Assembly (NCBI RefSeq): GCF_030272615.1
Contig: NW_026729160.1
Coordinates: 1-42,500, forward strand
Source: Cryptomeria japonica
Taxonomy: Eukaryota; Streptophyta; Pinopsida; Cupressales; Cupressaceae
Length of the DNA stretch: 42,500 nucleotides
Direction of reading: 5' to 3'
Part shown: positions 9,301-21,400 of the stretch, piece after piece
How the letters are laid out: the number at the start of each line of letters is the position of its first letter
Position numbering within the stretch: the first letter of the stretch is position 1
Notes under the pieces: generated by a model
What the model was told of the DNA's origin: nothing
Databases searched by the model: none
What the model saw: only the letters and a program-made list of their open reading frames with translations
Program-made: the position numbers and the translations under genes

Positions 9301-12256
9301 GCCCCCTCTTTTTTTGTCAGAGCGTTTGGTGGGGTTTCTCGCATTGGCTCTTCCCAGGCCCGGTTGTTGGGTGCGCTCCCACCCTGGCGCGCGCGAAGTT
9401 GGAAGTTGGGTTAATTGCCCGGGCGCGCACCTTCGCCAGGGTGGGCACCTTGGTGCGCACACCTTGGCTGGGCTGCGCACCAGGGCGGGCTCAAGATGGC
9501 ACCAGCATTCCCTTTTTCTCACTATCTTTCAAAACGGAAATTTTAAAATCTCGTTTTTTTTTGCCTTTTATGGAAATTAGTGAAGGCATCGCATCAAAGG
9601 TGCGCACCTCGCTGCCCACCTTGGTGTGCTCCGAGGTGCCCACCACGGTGCGCTCCGAGGTGCCCACCACGGTGCGCAACGCCGGTGCGAACCCGGGAGC
9701 GCCCCGATGTGTGCTCCAAGGTGCGGCGTGCACGAAGCCGGACCCCGGTTTGCCCCGGGTGCGCACCTCGCGTGCACCTTGGTGCGCACACCTTGGCTGG
9801 GTTGCGCGGCCTGGTGGGCACCATGGTGCGCACCAAGGAGCGCTCCAAAGTGTGCTCCAAGGTGCGGCGTGCACGAAGTCCTAGCCCGGTTTGCCCCGGG
9901 TGCGCACCTTCGCCGCGGTGGGCACCATGGCGTGCACGAAGTCGGAGCCCGGTTTGCCCCGGGTGCGCACCTCGCGTGCACCTTCGCCGGGGTGGGCACC
10001 TCGGCTGGGTTGCGCGCCCTGGTGCGCACCAAGGAGCGCTCCGAAGTGTGCTCCAAGGTGCGGCGTGCACGAAGTCGGAGCCCGGTTTGCCCCGGGTGCG
10101 CACCTTCGCCGCGGTGGGCACCCTGGTGCGCACCATGGCGTGCACGAAGTCGGAGCCCGGTTTGCCCCGGGTGCGCACCTCGCGTGCACCTTCGGCGGGG
10201 TTGCGCGCCCTGGTGCGCACCAAGGAGCGCTCCGAAGTGTGCTCCAAGGTGCGGCGTGCACGAAGTCGGAGCCCGGTTTGCCCCGGGTGCGCACCTCGCG
10301 TGCACCTTCGGCGGGGTTGCGCGCCCTGGTGGGCACCATGGTGCGCACCAAGGAGCGCTCCGAAGTGTGCTCCAAGGTGCGGCGTGCACGAAGTCGGAGC
10401 CCGGTTTGCCCCGGGTGCGCACCTCGCGTGCACCTTCGCCGCGGTGGGCACCATGGCGTGCACGAAGTCGGAGCCCGGTTTGCCCCGGGTGCGCACCTCG
10501 CGTGCACCTTCGCCGGGGTGGGCACCTCGGCTGGGTTGCGCGCCCTGGTGTGCACCAAGGAGCGCTCCGAAGTGTGCTCCAAGGTGCGGCGTGCACGAAG
10601 TCGGAGCCCGGTTTGCCCCGGGTGCGCACCTCGCGTGCACCTTCGCCGCGGTGGGCACCATGGCGTGCACGAAGTCGGAGCCCGGTTTGCCCCGGGTGCG
10701 CACCCCGCGTGCACCTTCGCCGGGGTGGGCACCTCGGCTGGGTTGCGCGCCCTGGTGCGCACCAAGGAGCGCTCCGAAGTGTGCTCCAAGGTGCGGCGTG
10801 CACGAAGTCGGAGCCCGGTTTGCCCCGGGTGCGCACCTCGCGTGCACCTTCGCCGCGGTGGGCACCTTGGCTGGGTTGGGCACCATTGAGCGCTCCGAAG
10901 TGTGCTCCAAGGTGCGCACCATGGCCCTCCAAGGTGCGCAGCATGGCGTGCACGAAGTCGGAGCCCGGTTTGCCCCGGGTGCGCACCTCGCGTGCACCTT
11001 CGCCAGGGTGGGCACCTCGGTGCGCACACCTTCTCAATGTTTTCTTGCCTTTTCTGGAAATTGGTGAAGGCAGCGCATCAAAGGTGCGCACCTCGGTGTG
11101 CTCCGAGGTGCGAACCCGAGAGCGCTCCGAGGTGCCCACGAAGTCGAAAGTCGGGTTAATTGCATTGTTTTCCCCGGGTGCGCTCCGAGGTGCGCAACAT
11201 CGGTGCGCACCAAGGAGGGCTCCGAAGTGTGCTCCAAGGTGCGCACGATTCGGAGCTCGGTTTGCCCGGGGTGCGCACACCTTGGCTGGGTTGCGCACCC
11301 TTTGTGCGCTCCAAGGTGCGCACGAAGTCGGAGCTCGGTTTGCCCCGGGTGCGCACCTTCGCCAGGGTGCGCACCTTGATGCGCACGCCTTGGCTGGGCT
11401 GCGCACCTTGGTGGGCGCCATGGTGCGCACCTTTCGTGCGCTCCAAGGTGCGCACGAAGTCGGAGCTCGGTTTGCCCCGGGTGCGCACCTTGGTGGGCGC
11501 CATGGTGCACTCCGAGGTGCCCAAGATTGGTGCGCACCAAGGAGCGCTCCGAAGTGCGCTCCAAGGTGCGCAGGTGCGCGCGAAGTCGAAAGTTGGGTTA
11601 ATTGTCCGGTTTGCCTCGGGTGCGCACCTTGCGTGCACCTTCGCCAGGGTGGGCGCCTTGGTGCGCACACCTTGGCTGGGCTGCGCACCCGGGCGCGCAC
11701 ACCTTGGCACCCGCGTTTCCTTCATTTTAAATTTTTTTTTTTTACAATCTCTCAAGTGGGAAATTCTATAATCTCAACTTTTTTTGCCTTTTCAGGAAAC
11801 TTTTGAATGGAGCGCATCATTGGTGCGCTCCGAAGTGTGCTCCAAGGTGCGCACCTCTGGTGTGCTCCAAAGCTCTCTCCAGCTGCGTGCACCTGCCCCG
11901 GCCGCGCACCCGGCCCCGCCCAGCTTCGCTCACCTGTCCCGGGCGTCTGGTGCGGAACCTTAGAGTAAGAAACATCACCGTGCACCTTGGCCAACGTGCG
12001 CGACTCGACCGAGCGCGCACTGGCCGAGGTGCACACCGATTTCACCTGGGTGCGCGCGCAGCACCTCGGGCGCACCGGGGTGCGCGCACAACGCCCGGGT
12101 TGCACCGTGGCCTGTGTGCTCGGGGCGCCTCGGGTGCGCGCTCGGTGTCGCCCCCGCGCGCGCGGTAGTGCGGGCAGCGCACCCCGGCCCGGCCCGGCCC
12201 CGACGAGAACGCAAACGGGCAAAAGGTTTATTCAAATAGCATTGCGACGCCCGGCG

Positions 12257-12269
12257 AAAAACTAAGAAA
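12257..12269 (-). terminator. Interrupted Pol III terminator of 5S copy 3
   Basis: Same TTTCTTAGTTTTT form as copy 2. Confidence 0.75.
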
Positions 12270-12387
12270 GGGTGCAACACCGGGACTTCCCGGGAGGTCA
12301 CCCATCCCAGTACTACTCCGGCCCAAGCGCGCTTAACTGCGGAGTTCTGATGGGATCCGGTGCACTAACGCTGGTATGATCGCACCC
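12270..12387 (-). rRNA. 5S: 5S ribosomal RNA, copy 3
   Basis: 118-nt body identical to copy 1; start 6,034 bp after copy 2. Upstream region unchanged. Confidence 0.97.
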
Positions 12388-15300
12388 GTTATGAGCTTGT
12401 CGCAGTGTGTACTTAGCAAACCGCGACCCACGTGCGAATCCACCCCGGCCACCCACCCCCGTCGAGGTGCACACCCTCCCTCGCGAAGTGCGCCCCGTTC
12501 GCCAAGTGTGAGCCCTGCCCGGGTGCGCGCACCTTGCTAGGGCGTCGGGTGTGCACCCGGCCCGGCCTACGTGCGTGCACCTGGACGGGGCGTCGTGTGC
12601 GTGCAGTGTCCCGTCTGCAACGCGGTGCCCACACACCACCTCGGGCGCAACGACCTGCGCTCACATGTGGGCCGAGTGCACCTTGGTGCATGTTCGGGGC
12701 GCCTCGGGTGCACGCTCGATCTTGCCCCGGTGCACCAAGGCGCTCGGTTTGCCCCGGGTGCGCACTTGGTGCAAGGTGGGCACCCAAAATAGGGATCAAG
12801 CACCAAAACACAAGTTTCGGGATGCAAAATGGGACCCAAGGACCACAAATGCGTTCCAAGACCCATGATGGGTCCACGAGAACAAAAATGTGTTCCGAGA
12901 CTTAATAAACAAATATTGGGTTTTAGGAGAAGAAACATGCTCTGATGCCCAAAACGAGAATCGACCCCGAAAAGGCCACAGGCCAAAAGTGGGATGCGAG
13001 ACAAAAAAAAATGGGACCCGAGGACCAAAATTGGGTTCCCAGGTCGAAGACAGGGCAACCGGACAAGAAACGACCTCTAAGGCTCGAAATGAGTCCCGAC
13101 GACTAAAACTTGACAAGAAGCACCCATCAGGCACCCAACTCGACACCCATGGGATGCCGACCCACCCGGGCTTCCACCTAGCACACCTTGGCACCCACCC
13201 ACCCTCGCACCCAACCTCGCACCCAACTTAGCACCTTTGAACCCACATTGGCACTCACTCTGACCCTGGCACCTTGGAACCCACATTGGCACTCACCTTG
13301 ACCCTGGCACCCACCTTTGCACTCACCTTGGGACCCACCCTGGCTCCCACCTCGGCACCCACCCAGACACCCACCTTGGTTCCTTGGCACCCACCTTGGA
13401 TCCTTGGCACCCACCCCGACACCCACCTTGGCACGCAACTTGGCTACTTGCCACCCACCTTGGCTCCTTGACGCCCACCCCGACAACCACCCCGTGACCT
13501 ACCCTGGCTAGGGTTGGTGCACACCCACCCTGGTGCCCACCTTGGCACCCACCCCATGACCCACCTTGGCACGCACCTTAGTACCCACCCCGTTACCCAC
13601 CCTAGGACCCACCCCGTGACCCACCTTGGCCAGGGTGGGTGCCTTGGTGCGCACAACTTGCCTGGGCTGCACACCAGGGCGGGCTCAAGATGGCACCCGC
13701 GTTCCGTTTTTTTCACTATCTTTCAAAACGGAAATTTTAAAATCTCGTTTTTTTTTTTTTTTTGCCTTTTCTGGAAATTAGTGAAGGCAGCGCATCAAAG
13801 GTGCGCAATGCTGGTGCGAACCCGGGAGCGCTCCGATGTGTGCTCCAAGGTGCGGCGTGCACGAAGTCCGAGCCCGGCTTGCCCCGGGTGCGCACCTCGC
13901 GTGCACCTTCGCCGGGGTGAGCACCTTGGCTGGGTTGCGCGCCCTGGTGCGCACCAAGGAGCGCTCTGAAGTGTGCTCCAAGGTGCGGCGTGCACGAAGT
14001 CGGAGCTCGGTTTGCCCCGGGTGTGCACCTCGGGTGCGCACCTCGCGTGCACCTTCGCTGCGGTGGGCACCTTGGCTGGGTTGCGCGCCTTGGTGGGCAC
14101 CATGCAGTGCACGAAGTCGGAGCCCGGTTTGCCCCGGGCGCGCACCTCCGCCAGGGTGGGCACCTTGGTGCGCACAACTTGCCTGGGCTGCGCACCAGGA
14201 AGGGCTCAAGATGGCACCCGCGTTCCGTTTTTTTCACTATCTTTCAGAACGGAAATTTTAAAATATCGTTTTTTTTTGCCTTTTCTGGAAATTAGTGAAG
14301 GCAGCGCATCAAAGGTGCGCAACGCTGGTGCGAACCTGGGAGCGCTCCGATGTGTGCTCCAAGGTGCGGCGTGCACGAAGTCGGAGCCCGGTTTGCCCCG
14401 GGTGCGCCCTGGTGGGCACCATGGTGCGCACCAAGGAGCGCTCCGAAGTGTGCTCCAAGGTGCGGCCTGCACGAAGTCGGAGCCCGGTTTGCCCCGGGCG
14501 TGCACCGCGGGTGGGCACCTTGGTGCGCATGCCTTGCCTGGGCTGCGCACCAGGGCGGGCTCAAGATGGCACCCGCGTTCCGTTTTTTTCACTATCTTTC
14601 AAAACGGAAATTTTAAAATCTCATTTTTTTTTGCCTTTTCTGGAAATTAGTGAAGGCAGCGCATCAAAGGTGCGCACCTCGCTGCCCACCACGGTGCGCA
14701 ACGCCGGTGGGCACCCGGGAGTGCTTCGAAGTGTGCTCCAAGGTGCTGCGTGCACGTTGTCGGAGCCCGGTTTGCCCCGGGTGCGCACCTCGCGTGCACC
14801 TTCGTCGGGGTGGGCACCTTGGCTGGGTTTGCCCCGGCTGCGCTCCGAAGCGGGGTTATTGGAGCGCCGCCTCTTTTTTTGTCGGAGCGTTTGGTGGGGT
14901 TTCTCGCATTGGCTCTTCCCAGGCCCGGTTGCCACCCTGGCGCGCACGAAGTCGGAAGTAGGGTTAATTGCCCGGGTGCGCACCTTTGCCAGGGTGGGCA
15001 CCTTACCTGGGCTGTGCACCAGGGCGGGCTCAAGATGGCACCCGCGTTCCGTTTTTTTCACTATCTTTCAAAACGGAAATTTTAAAATCTCCTCTTTTTT
15101 TTGCCTTTTCTGGAAATTAGTGAAGGCAGCGCATCAAAGGTGCGCACCTCGCTGCCCACCTTGGTGTGCTCTGAGGTGCGCACCCGGGAGCGCTACGAAG
15201 TGTGCTCCAAGGTGCGGCGTGCACGTTGTCGGAGCCCGGTTTGCCCCGGGTGCGCACCTCGCCTGCACCTTGGCCGGGGTGGGCACCCTGGCTGGGTTTG

Positions 15301-18290
15301 CCCAGGGTGCGCTCCGAAGCGGGGTTACTGGAGCGCCCCCTCTTTTTTTGTCAGAGCGTTTGGTGGGGTTTCTCGCATTGGCTCTTCCCAGGCCCGGTTG
15401 TTGGGTGCGCTCCCACCCTGGCGCGCGCGAAGTTGGAAGTTGGGTTAATTGCCCGGGCGCGCACCTTCGCCAGGGTGGGCACCTTGGTGCGCACACCTTG
15501 GCTGGGCTGCGCACCAGGGCGGGCTCAAGATGGCACCAGCATTCCCTTTTTCTCACTATCTTTCAAAACGGAAATTTTAAAATCTCGTTTTTTTTTGCCT
15601 TTTATGGAAATTAGTGAAGGCATCGCATCAAAGGTGCGCACCTCGCTGCCCACCTTGGTGTGCTCCGAGGTGCCCACCACGGTGCGCTCCGAGGTGCCCA
15701 CCACGGTGCGCAACGCCGGTGCGAACCCGGGAGCGCCCCGATGTGTGCTCCAAGGTGCGGCGTGCACGAAGCCGGACCCCGGTTTGCCCCGGGTGCGCAC
15801 CTCGCGTGCACCTTGGTGCGCACACCTTGGCTGGGTTGCGCGGCCTGGTGGGCACCATGGTGCGCACCAAGGAGCGCTCCGAAGTGTGCTCCAAGGTGCG
15901 GCGTGCACGAAGTCCTAGCCCGGTTTGCCCCGGGTGCGCACCTTCGCCGCGGTGGGCACCATGGCGTGCACGAAGTCGGAGCCCGGTTTGCCCCGGGTGC
16001 GCACCTCGCGTGCACCTTCGCCGGGGTGGGCACCTCGGCTGGGTTGCGCGCCCTGGTGCGCACCAAGGAGCGCTCCGAAGTGTGCTCCAAGGTGCGGCGT
16101 GCACGAAGTCGGAGCCCGGTTTGCCCCGGGTGCGCACCTTCGCCGCGGTGGGCACCCTGGTGCGCACCATGGCGTGCACGAAGTCGGAGCCCGGTTTGCC
16201 CCGGGTGCGCACCTCGCGTGCACCTTCGGCGGGGTTGCGCGCCCTGGTGCGCACCAAGGAGCGCTCCGAAGTGTGCTCCAAGGTGCGGCGTGCACGAAGT
16301 CGGAGCCCGGTTTGCCCCGGGTGCGCACCTCGCGTGCACCTTCGGCGGGGTTGCGCGCCCTGGTGGGCACCATGGTGCGCACCAAGGAGCGCTCCGAAGT
16401 GTGCTCCAAGGTGCGGCGTGCACGAAGTCGGAGCCCGGTTTGCCCCGGGTGCGCACCTCGCGTGCACCTTCGCCGCGGTGGGCACCATGGCGTGCACGAA
16501 GTCGGAGCCCGGTTTGCCCCGGGTGCGCACCTCGCGTGCACCTTCGCCGGGGTGGGCACCTCGGCTGGGTTGCGCGCCCTGGTGCGCACCAAGGAGCGCT
16601 CCGAAGTGTGCTCCAAGGTGCGGCGTGCACGAAGTCGGAGCCCGGTTTGCCCCGGGTGCGCACCTCGCGTGCACCTTCGCCGCGGTGGGCACCATGGCGT
16701 GCACGAAGTCGGAGCCCGGTTTGCCCCGGGTGCGCACCCCGCGTGCACCTTCGCCGGGGTGGGCACCTCGGCTGGGTTGCGCGCCCTGGTGCGCACCAAG
16801 GAGCGCTCCGAAGTGTGCTCCAAGGTGCGGCGTGCACGAAGTTGGAGCCCGGTTTGCCCCGGGTGCGCACCTCGCGTGCACCTTCGCCGCGGTGGGCACC
16901 TTGGCTGGGTTGGGCACCATTGAGCGCTCCGAAGTGTGCTCCAAGGTGCGCACCATGGCCCTCCAAGGTGCGCAGCATGGCGTGCACGAAGTCGGAGCCC
17001 GGTTTGCCCCGGGTGCGCACCTCGCGTGCACCTTCGCCAGGGTGGGCACCTCGGTGCGCACACCTTCTCAATGTTTTCTTGCCTTTTCTGGAAATTGGTG
17101 AAGGCAGCGCATCAAAGGTGCGCACCTCGGTGTGCTCCGAGGTGCGAACCCGAGAGCGCTCCGAGGTGCCCACGAAGTCGAAAGTCGGGTTAATTGCATT
17201 GTTTTCCCCGGGTGCGCTCCGAGGTGCGCAACATCGGTGCGCACCAAGGAGGGCTCCGAAGTGTGCTCCAAGGTGCGCACGATTCGGAGCTCGGTTTGCC
17301 CGGGGTGCGCACACCTTGGCTGGGTTGCGCACCCTTTGTGCGCTCCAAGGTGCGCACGAAGTCGGAGCTCGGTTTGCCCCGGGTGCGCACCTTCGCCAGG
17401 GTGCGCACCTTGATGCGCACGCCTTGGCTGGGCTGCGCACCTTGGTGGGCGCCATGGTGCGCACCTTTCGTGCGCTCCAAGGTGCGCACGAAGTCGGAGC
17501 TCGGTTTGCCCCGGGTGCGCACCTTGGTGGGCGCCATGGTGCACTCCGAGGTGCCCAAGATTGGTGCGCACCAAGGAGCGCTCCGAAGTGCGCTCCAAGG
17601 TGCGCAGGTGCGCGCGAAGTCGAAAGTTGGGTTAATTGTCCGGTTTGCCTCGGGTGCGCACCTTGCGTGCACCTTCGCCAGGGTGGGCGCCTTGGTGCGC
17701 ACACCTTGGCTGGGCTGCGCACCCGGGCGCGCACACCTTGGCACCCGCGTTTCCTTCATTTTAAATTTTTTTTTTTTACAATCTCTCAAGTGGGAAATTC
17801 TATAATCTCAACTTTTTTTGCCTTTTCAGGAAACTTTTGAATGGAGCGCATCATTGGTGCGCTCCGAAGTGTGCTCCAAGGTGCGCACCTCTGGTGTGCT
17901 CCAAAGCTCTCTCCAGCTGCGTGCACCTGCCCCGGCCGCGCACCCGGCCCCGCCCAGCTTCGCTCACCTGTCCCGGGCGTCTGGTGCGGAACCTTAGAGT
18001 AAGAAACATCACCGTGCACCTTGGCCAACGTGCGCGACTCGACCGAGCGCGCACTGGCCGAGGTGCACACCGATTTCACCTGGGTGCGCGCGCAGCACCT
18101 CGGGCGCACCGGGGTGCGCGCACAACGCCCGGGTTGCACCGTGGCCTGTGTGCTCGGGGCGCCTCGGGTGCGCGCTCGGTGTCGCCCCCGCGCGCGCGGT
18201 AGTGCGGGCAGCGCACCCCGGCCCGGCCCGGCCCCGACGAGAACGCAAACGGGCAAAAGGTTTATTCAAATAGCATTGCGACGCCCGGCG

Positions 18291-18303
18291 AAAAACTAAG
18301 AAA
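18291..18303 (-). terminator. Interrupted Pol III terminator of 5S copy 4
   Basis: Same TTTCTTAGTTTTT form as copies 2 and 3. Confidence 0.75.
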
Positions 18304-18421
18304 GGGTGCAACACCGGGACTTCCCGGGAGGTCACCCATCCCAGTACTACTCCGGCCCAAGCGCGCTTAACTGCGGAGTTCTGATGGGATCCGGTGCACT
18401 AACGCTGGTATGATCGCACCC
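18304..18421 (-). rRNA. 5S: 5S ribosomal RNA, copy 4
   Basis: 118-nt body identical to copy 1; upstream region unchanged. Confidence 0.97.
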
Positions 18422-21400
18422 GTTATGAGCTTGTCGCAGTGTGTACTTAGCAAACCGCGACCCACGTGCGAATCCACCCCGGCCACCCACCCCCGTCGAG
18501 GTGCACACCCTCCCTCGCGAAGTGCGCCCCGTTCGCCAAGTGTGAGCCCTGCCCGGGTGCGCGCACCTTGCTAGGGCGTCGGGTGTGCACCCGGCCCGGC
18601 CTACGTGCGTGCACCTGGACGGGGCGTCGTGTGCGTGCAGTGTCCCGTCTGCAACGCGGTGCCCACACACCACCTCGGGCGCAACGACCTGCGCTCACAT
18701 GTGGGCCGAGTGCACCTTGGTGCATGTTCGGGGCGCCTCGGGTGCACGCTCGATCTTGCCCCGGTGCACCAAGGCGCTCGGTTTGCCCCGGGTGCGCACT
18801 TGGTGCAAGGTGGGCACCCAAAATAGGGATCAAGCACCAAAACACAAGTTTCGGGATGCAAAATGGGACCCAAGGACCACAAATGCGTTCCAAGACCCAT
18901 GATGGGTCCACGAGAACAAAAATGTGTTCCGAGACTTAATAAACAAATATTGGGTTTTAGGAGAAGAAACATGCTCTGATGCCCAAAACGAGAATCGACC
19001 CCGAAAAGGCCACAGGCCAAAAGTGGGATGCGAGACAAAAAAAAATGGGACCCGAGGACCAAAATTGGGTTCCCAGGTCGAAGACAGGGCAACCGGACAA
19101 GAAACGACCTCTAAGGCTCGAAATGAGTCCCGACGACTAAAACTTGACAAGAAGCACCCATCAGGCACCCAACTCGACACCCATGGGATGCCGACCCACC
19201 CGGGCTTCCACCTAGCACACCTTGGCACCCACCCACCCTCGCACCCAACCTCGCACCCAACTTAGCACCTTTGAACCCACATTGGCACTCACCCTGACCC
19301 TGGCACCTTGGAACCCACATTGGCACTCACCTTGACCCTGGCACCCACCTTTGCACTCACCTTGGGACCCACCCTGGCTCCCACCTCGGCACCCACCCAG
19401 ACACCCACCTTGGTTCCTTGGCACCCACCTTGGATCCTTGGCACCCACCCCGACACCCACCTTGGCACGCAACTTGGCTACTTGCCACCCACCTTGGCTC
19501 CTTGACGCCCACCCCGACAACCACCCCGTGACCTACCCTGGCTAGGGTTGGTGCACACCCACCCTGGTGCCCACCTTGGCACCCACCCCATGACCCACCT
19601 TGGCACGCACCTTAGTACCCACCCCGTTACCCACCCTAGGACCCACCCCGTGACCCACCTTGGCCAGGGTGGGTGCCTTGGTGCGCACAACTTGCCTGGG
19701 CTGCACACCAGGGCGGGCTCAAGATGGCACCCGCGTTCCGTTTTTTTCACTATCTTTCAAAACGGAAATTTTAAAATCTCGTTTTTTTTTTTTTTTTGCC
19801 TTTTCTGGAAATTAGTGAAGGCAGCGCATCAAAGGTGCGCAATGCTGGTGCGAACCCGGGAGCGCTCCGATGTGTGCTCCAAGGTGCGGCGTGCACGAAG
19901 TCCGAGCCCGGCTTGCCCCGGGTGCGCACCTCGCGTGCACCTTCGCCGGGGTGAGCACCTTGGCTGGGTTGCGCGCCCTGGTGCGCACCAAGGAGCGCTC
20001 TGAAGTGTGCTCCAAGGTGCGGCGTGCACGAAGTCGGAGCTCGGTTTGCCCCGGGTGTGCACCTCGGGTGCGCACCTCGCGTGCACCTTCGCTGCGGTGG
20101 GCACCTTGGCTGGGTTGCGCGCCTTGGTGGGCACCATGCAGTGCACGAAGTCGGAGCCCGGTTTGCCCCGGGCGCGCACCTCCGCCAGGGTGGGCACCTT
20201 GGTGCGCACAACTTGCCTGGGCTGCGCACCAGGAAGGGCTCAAGATGGCACCCGCGTTCCGTTTTTTTCACTATCTTTCAGAACGGAAATTTTAAAATAT
20301 CGTTTTTTTTTGCCTTTTCTGGAAATTAGTGAAGGCAGCGCATCAAAGGTGCGCAACGCTGGTGCGAACCTGGGAGCGCTCCGATGTGTGCTCCAAGGTG
20401 CGGCGTGCACGAAGTCGGAGCCCGGTTTGCCCCGGGTGCGCCCTGGTGGGCACCATGGTGCGCACCAAGGAGCGCTCCGAAGTGTGCTCCAAGGTGCGGC
20501 CTGCACGAAGTCGGAGCCCGGTTTGCCCCGGGCGTGCACCGCGGGTGGGCACCTTGGTGCGCATGCCTTGCCTGGGCTGCGCACCAGGGCGGGCTCAAGA
20601 TGGCACCCGCGTTCCGTTTTTTTCACTATCTTTCAAAACGGAAATTTTAAAATCTCATTTTTTTTTGCCTTTTCTGGAAATTAGTGAAGGCAGCGCATCA
20701 AAGGTGCGCACCTCGCTGCCCACCACGGTGCGCAACGCCGGTGGGCACCCGGGAGTGCTTCGAAGTGTGCTCCAAGGTGCTGCGTGCACGTTGTCGGAGC
20801 CCGGTTTGCCCCGGGTGCGCACCTCGCGTGCACCTTCGTCGGGGTGGGCACCTTGGCTGGGTTTGCCCCGGCTGCGCTCCGAAGCGGGGTTATTGGAGCG
20901 CCGCCTCTTTTTTTGTCGGAGCGTTTGGTGGGGTTTCTCGCATTGGCTCTTCCCAGGCCCGGTTGCCACCCTGGCGCGCACGAAGTCGGAAGTAGGGTTA
21001 ATTGCCCGGGTGCGCACCTTTGCCAGGGTGGGCACCTTACCTGGGCTGTGCACCAGGGCGGGCTCAAGATGGCACCCGCGTTCCGTTTTTTTCACTATCT
21101 TTCAAAACGGAAATTTTAAAATCTCCTCTTTTTTTTGCCTTTTCTGGAAATTAGTGAAGGCAGCGCATCAAAGGTGCGCACCTCGCTGCCCACCTTGGTG
21201 TGCTCTGAGGTGCGCACCCGGGAGCGCTACGAAGTGTGCTCCAAGGTGCGGCGTGCACGTTGTCGGAGCCCGGTTTGCCCCGGGTGCGCACCTCGCCTGC
21301 ACCTTGGCCGGGGTGGGCACCCTGGCTGGGTTTGCCCAGGGTGCGCTCCGAAGCGGGGTTACTGGAGCGCCCCCTCTTTTTTTGTCAGAGCGTTTGGTGG

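Larger units (their letters stand above)
6036..12069. repeat. 5S-bearing 6-kb tandem unit, copy 2
   Basis: 6,034 bp, same internal order as copy 1. Private change seen: T at 10551 where the others have C (GTGTGCACC for GTGCGCACC), a CpG to TpG transition. It shares A (CCAAAG, CpG lost) with units 1 and 4 at the site equivalent to 3813. Its 5S terminator is the interrupted form. Confidence 0.97.
12070..18103. repeat. 5S-bearing 6-kb tandem unit, copy 3
   Basis: 6,034 bp. Private changes seen: T at 13259 (CACTCTGACC for CACCCTGACC) and T at 16843 (GTTGGAG for GTCGGAG, a CpG transition). It has CCGAAG near 15880 where units 1, 2 and 4 have CCAAAG; unit 5 shares this state. Confidence 0.97.
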
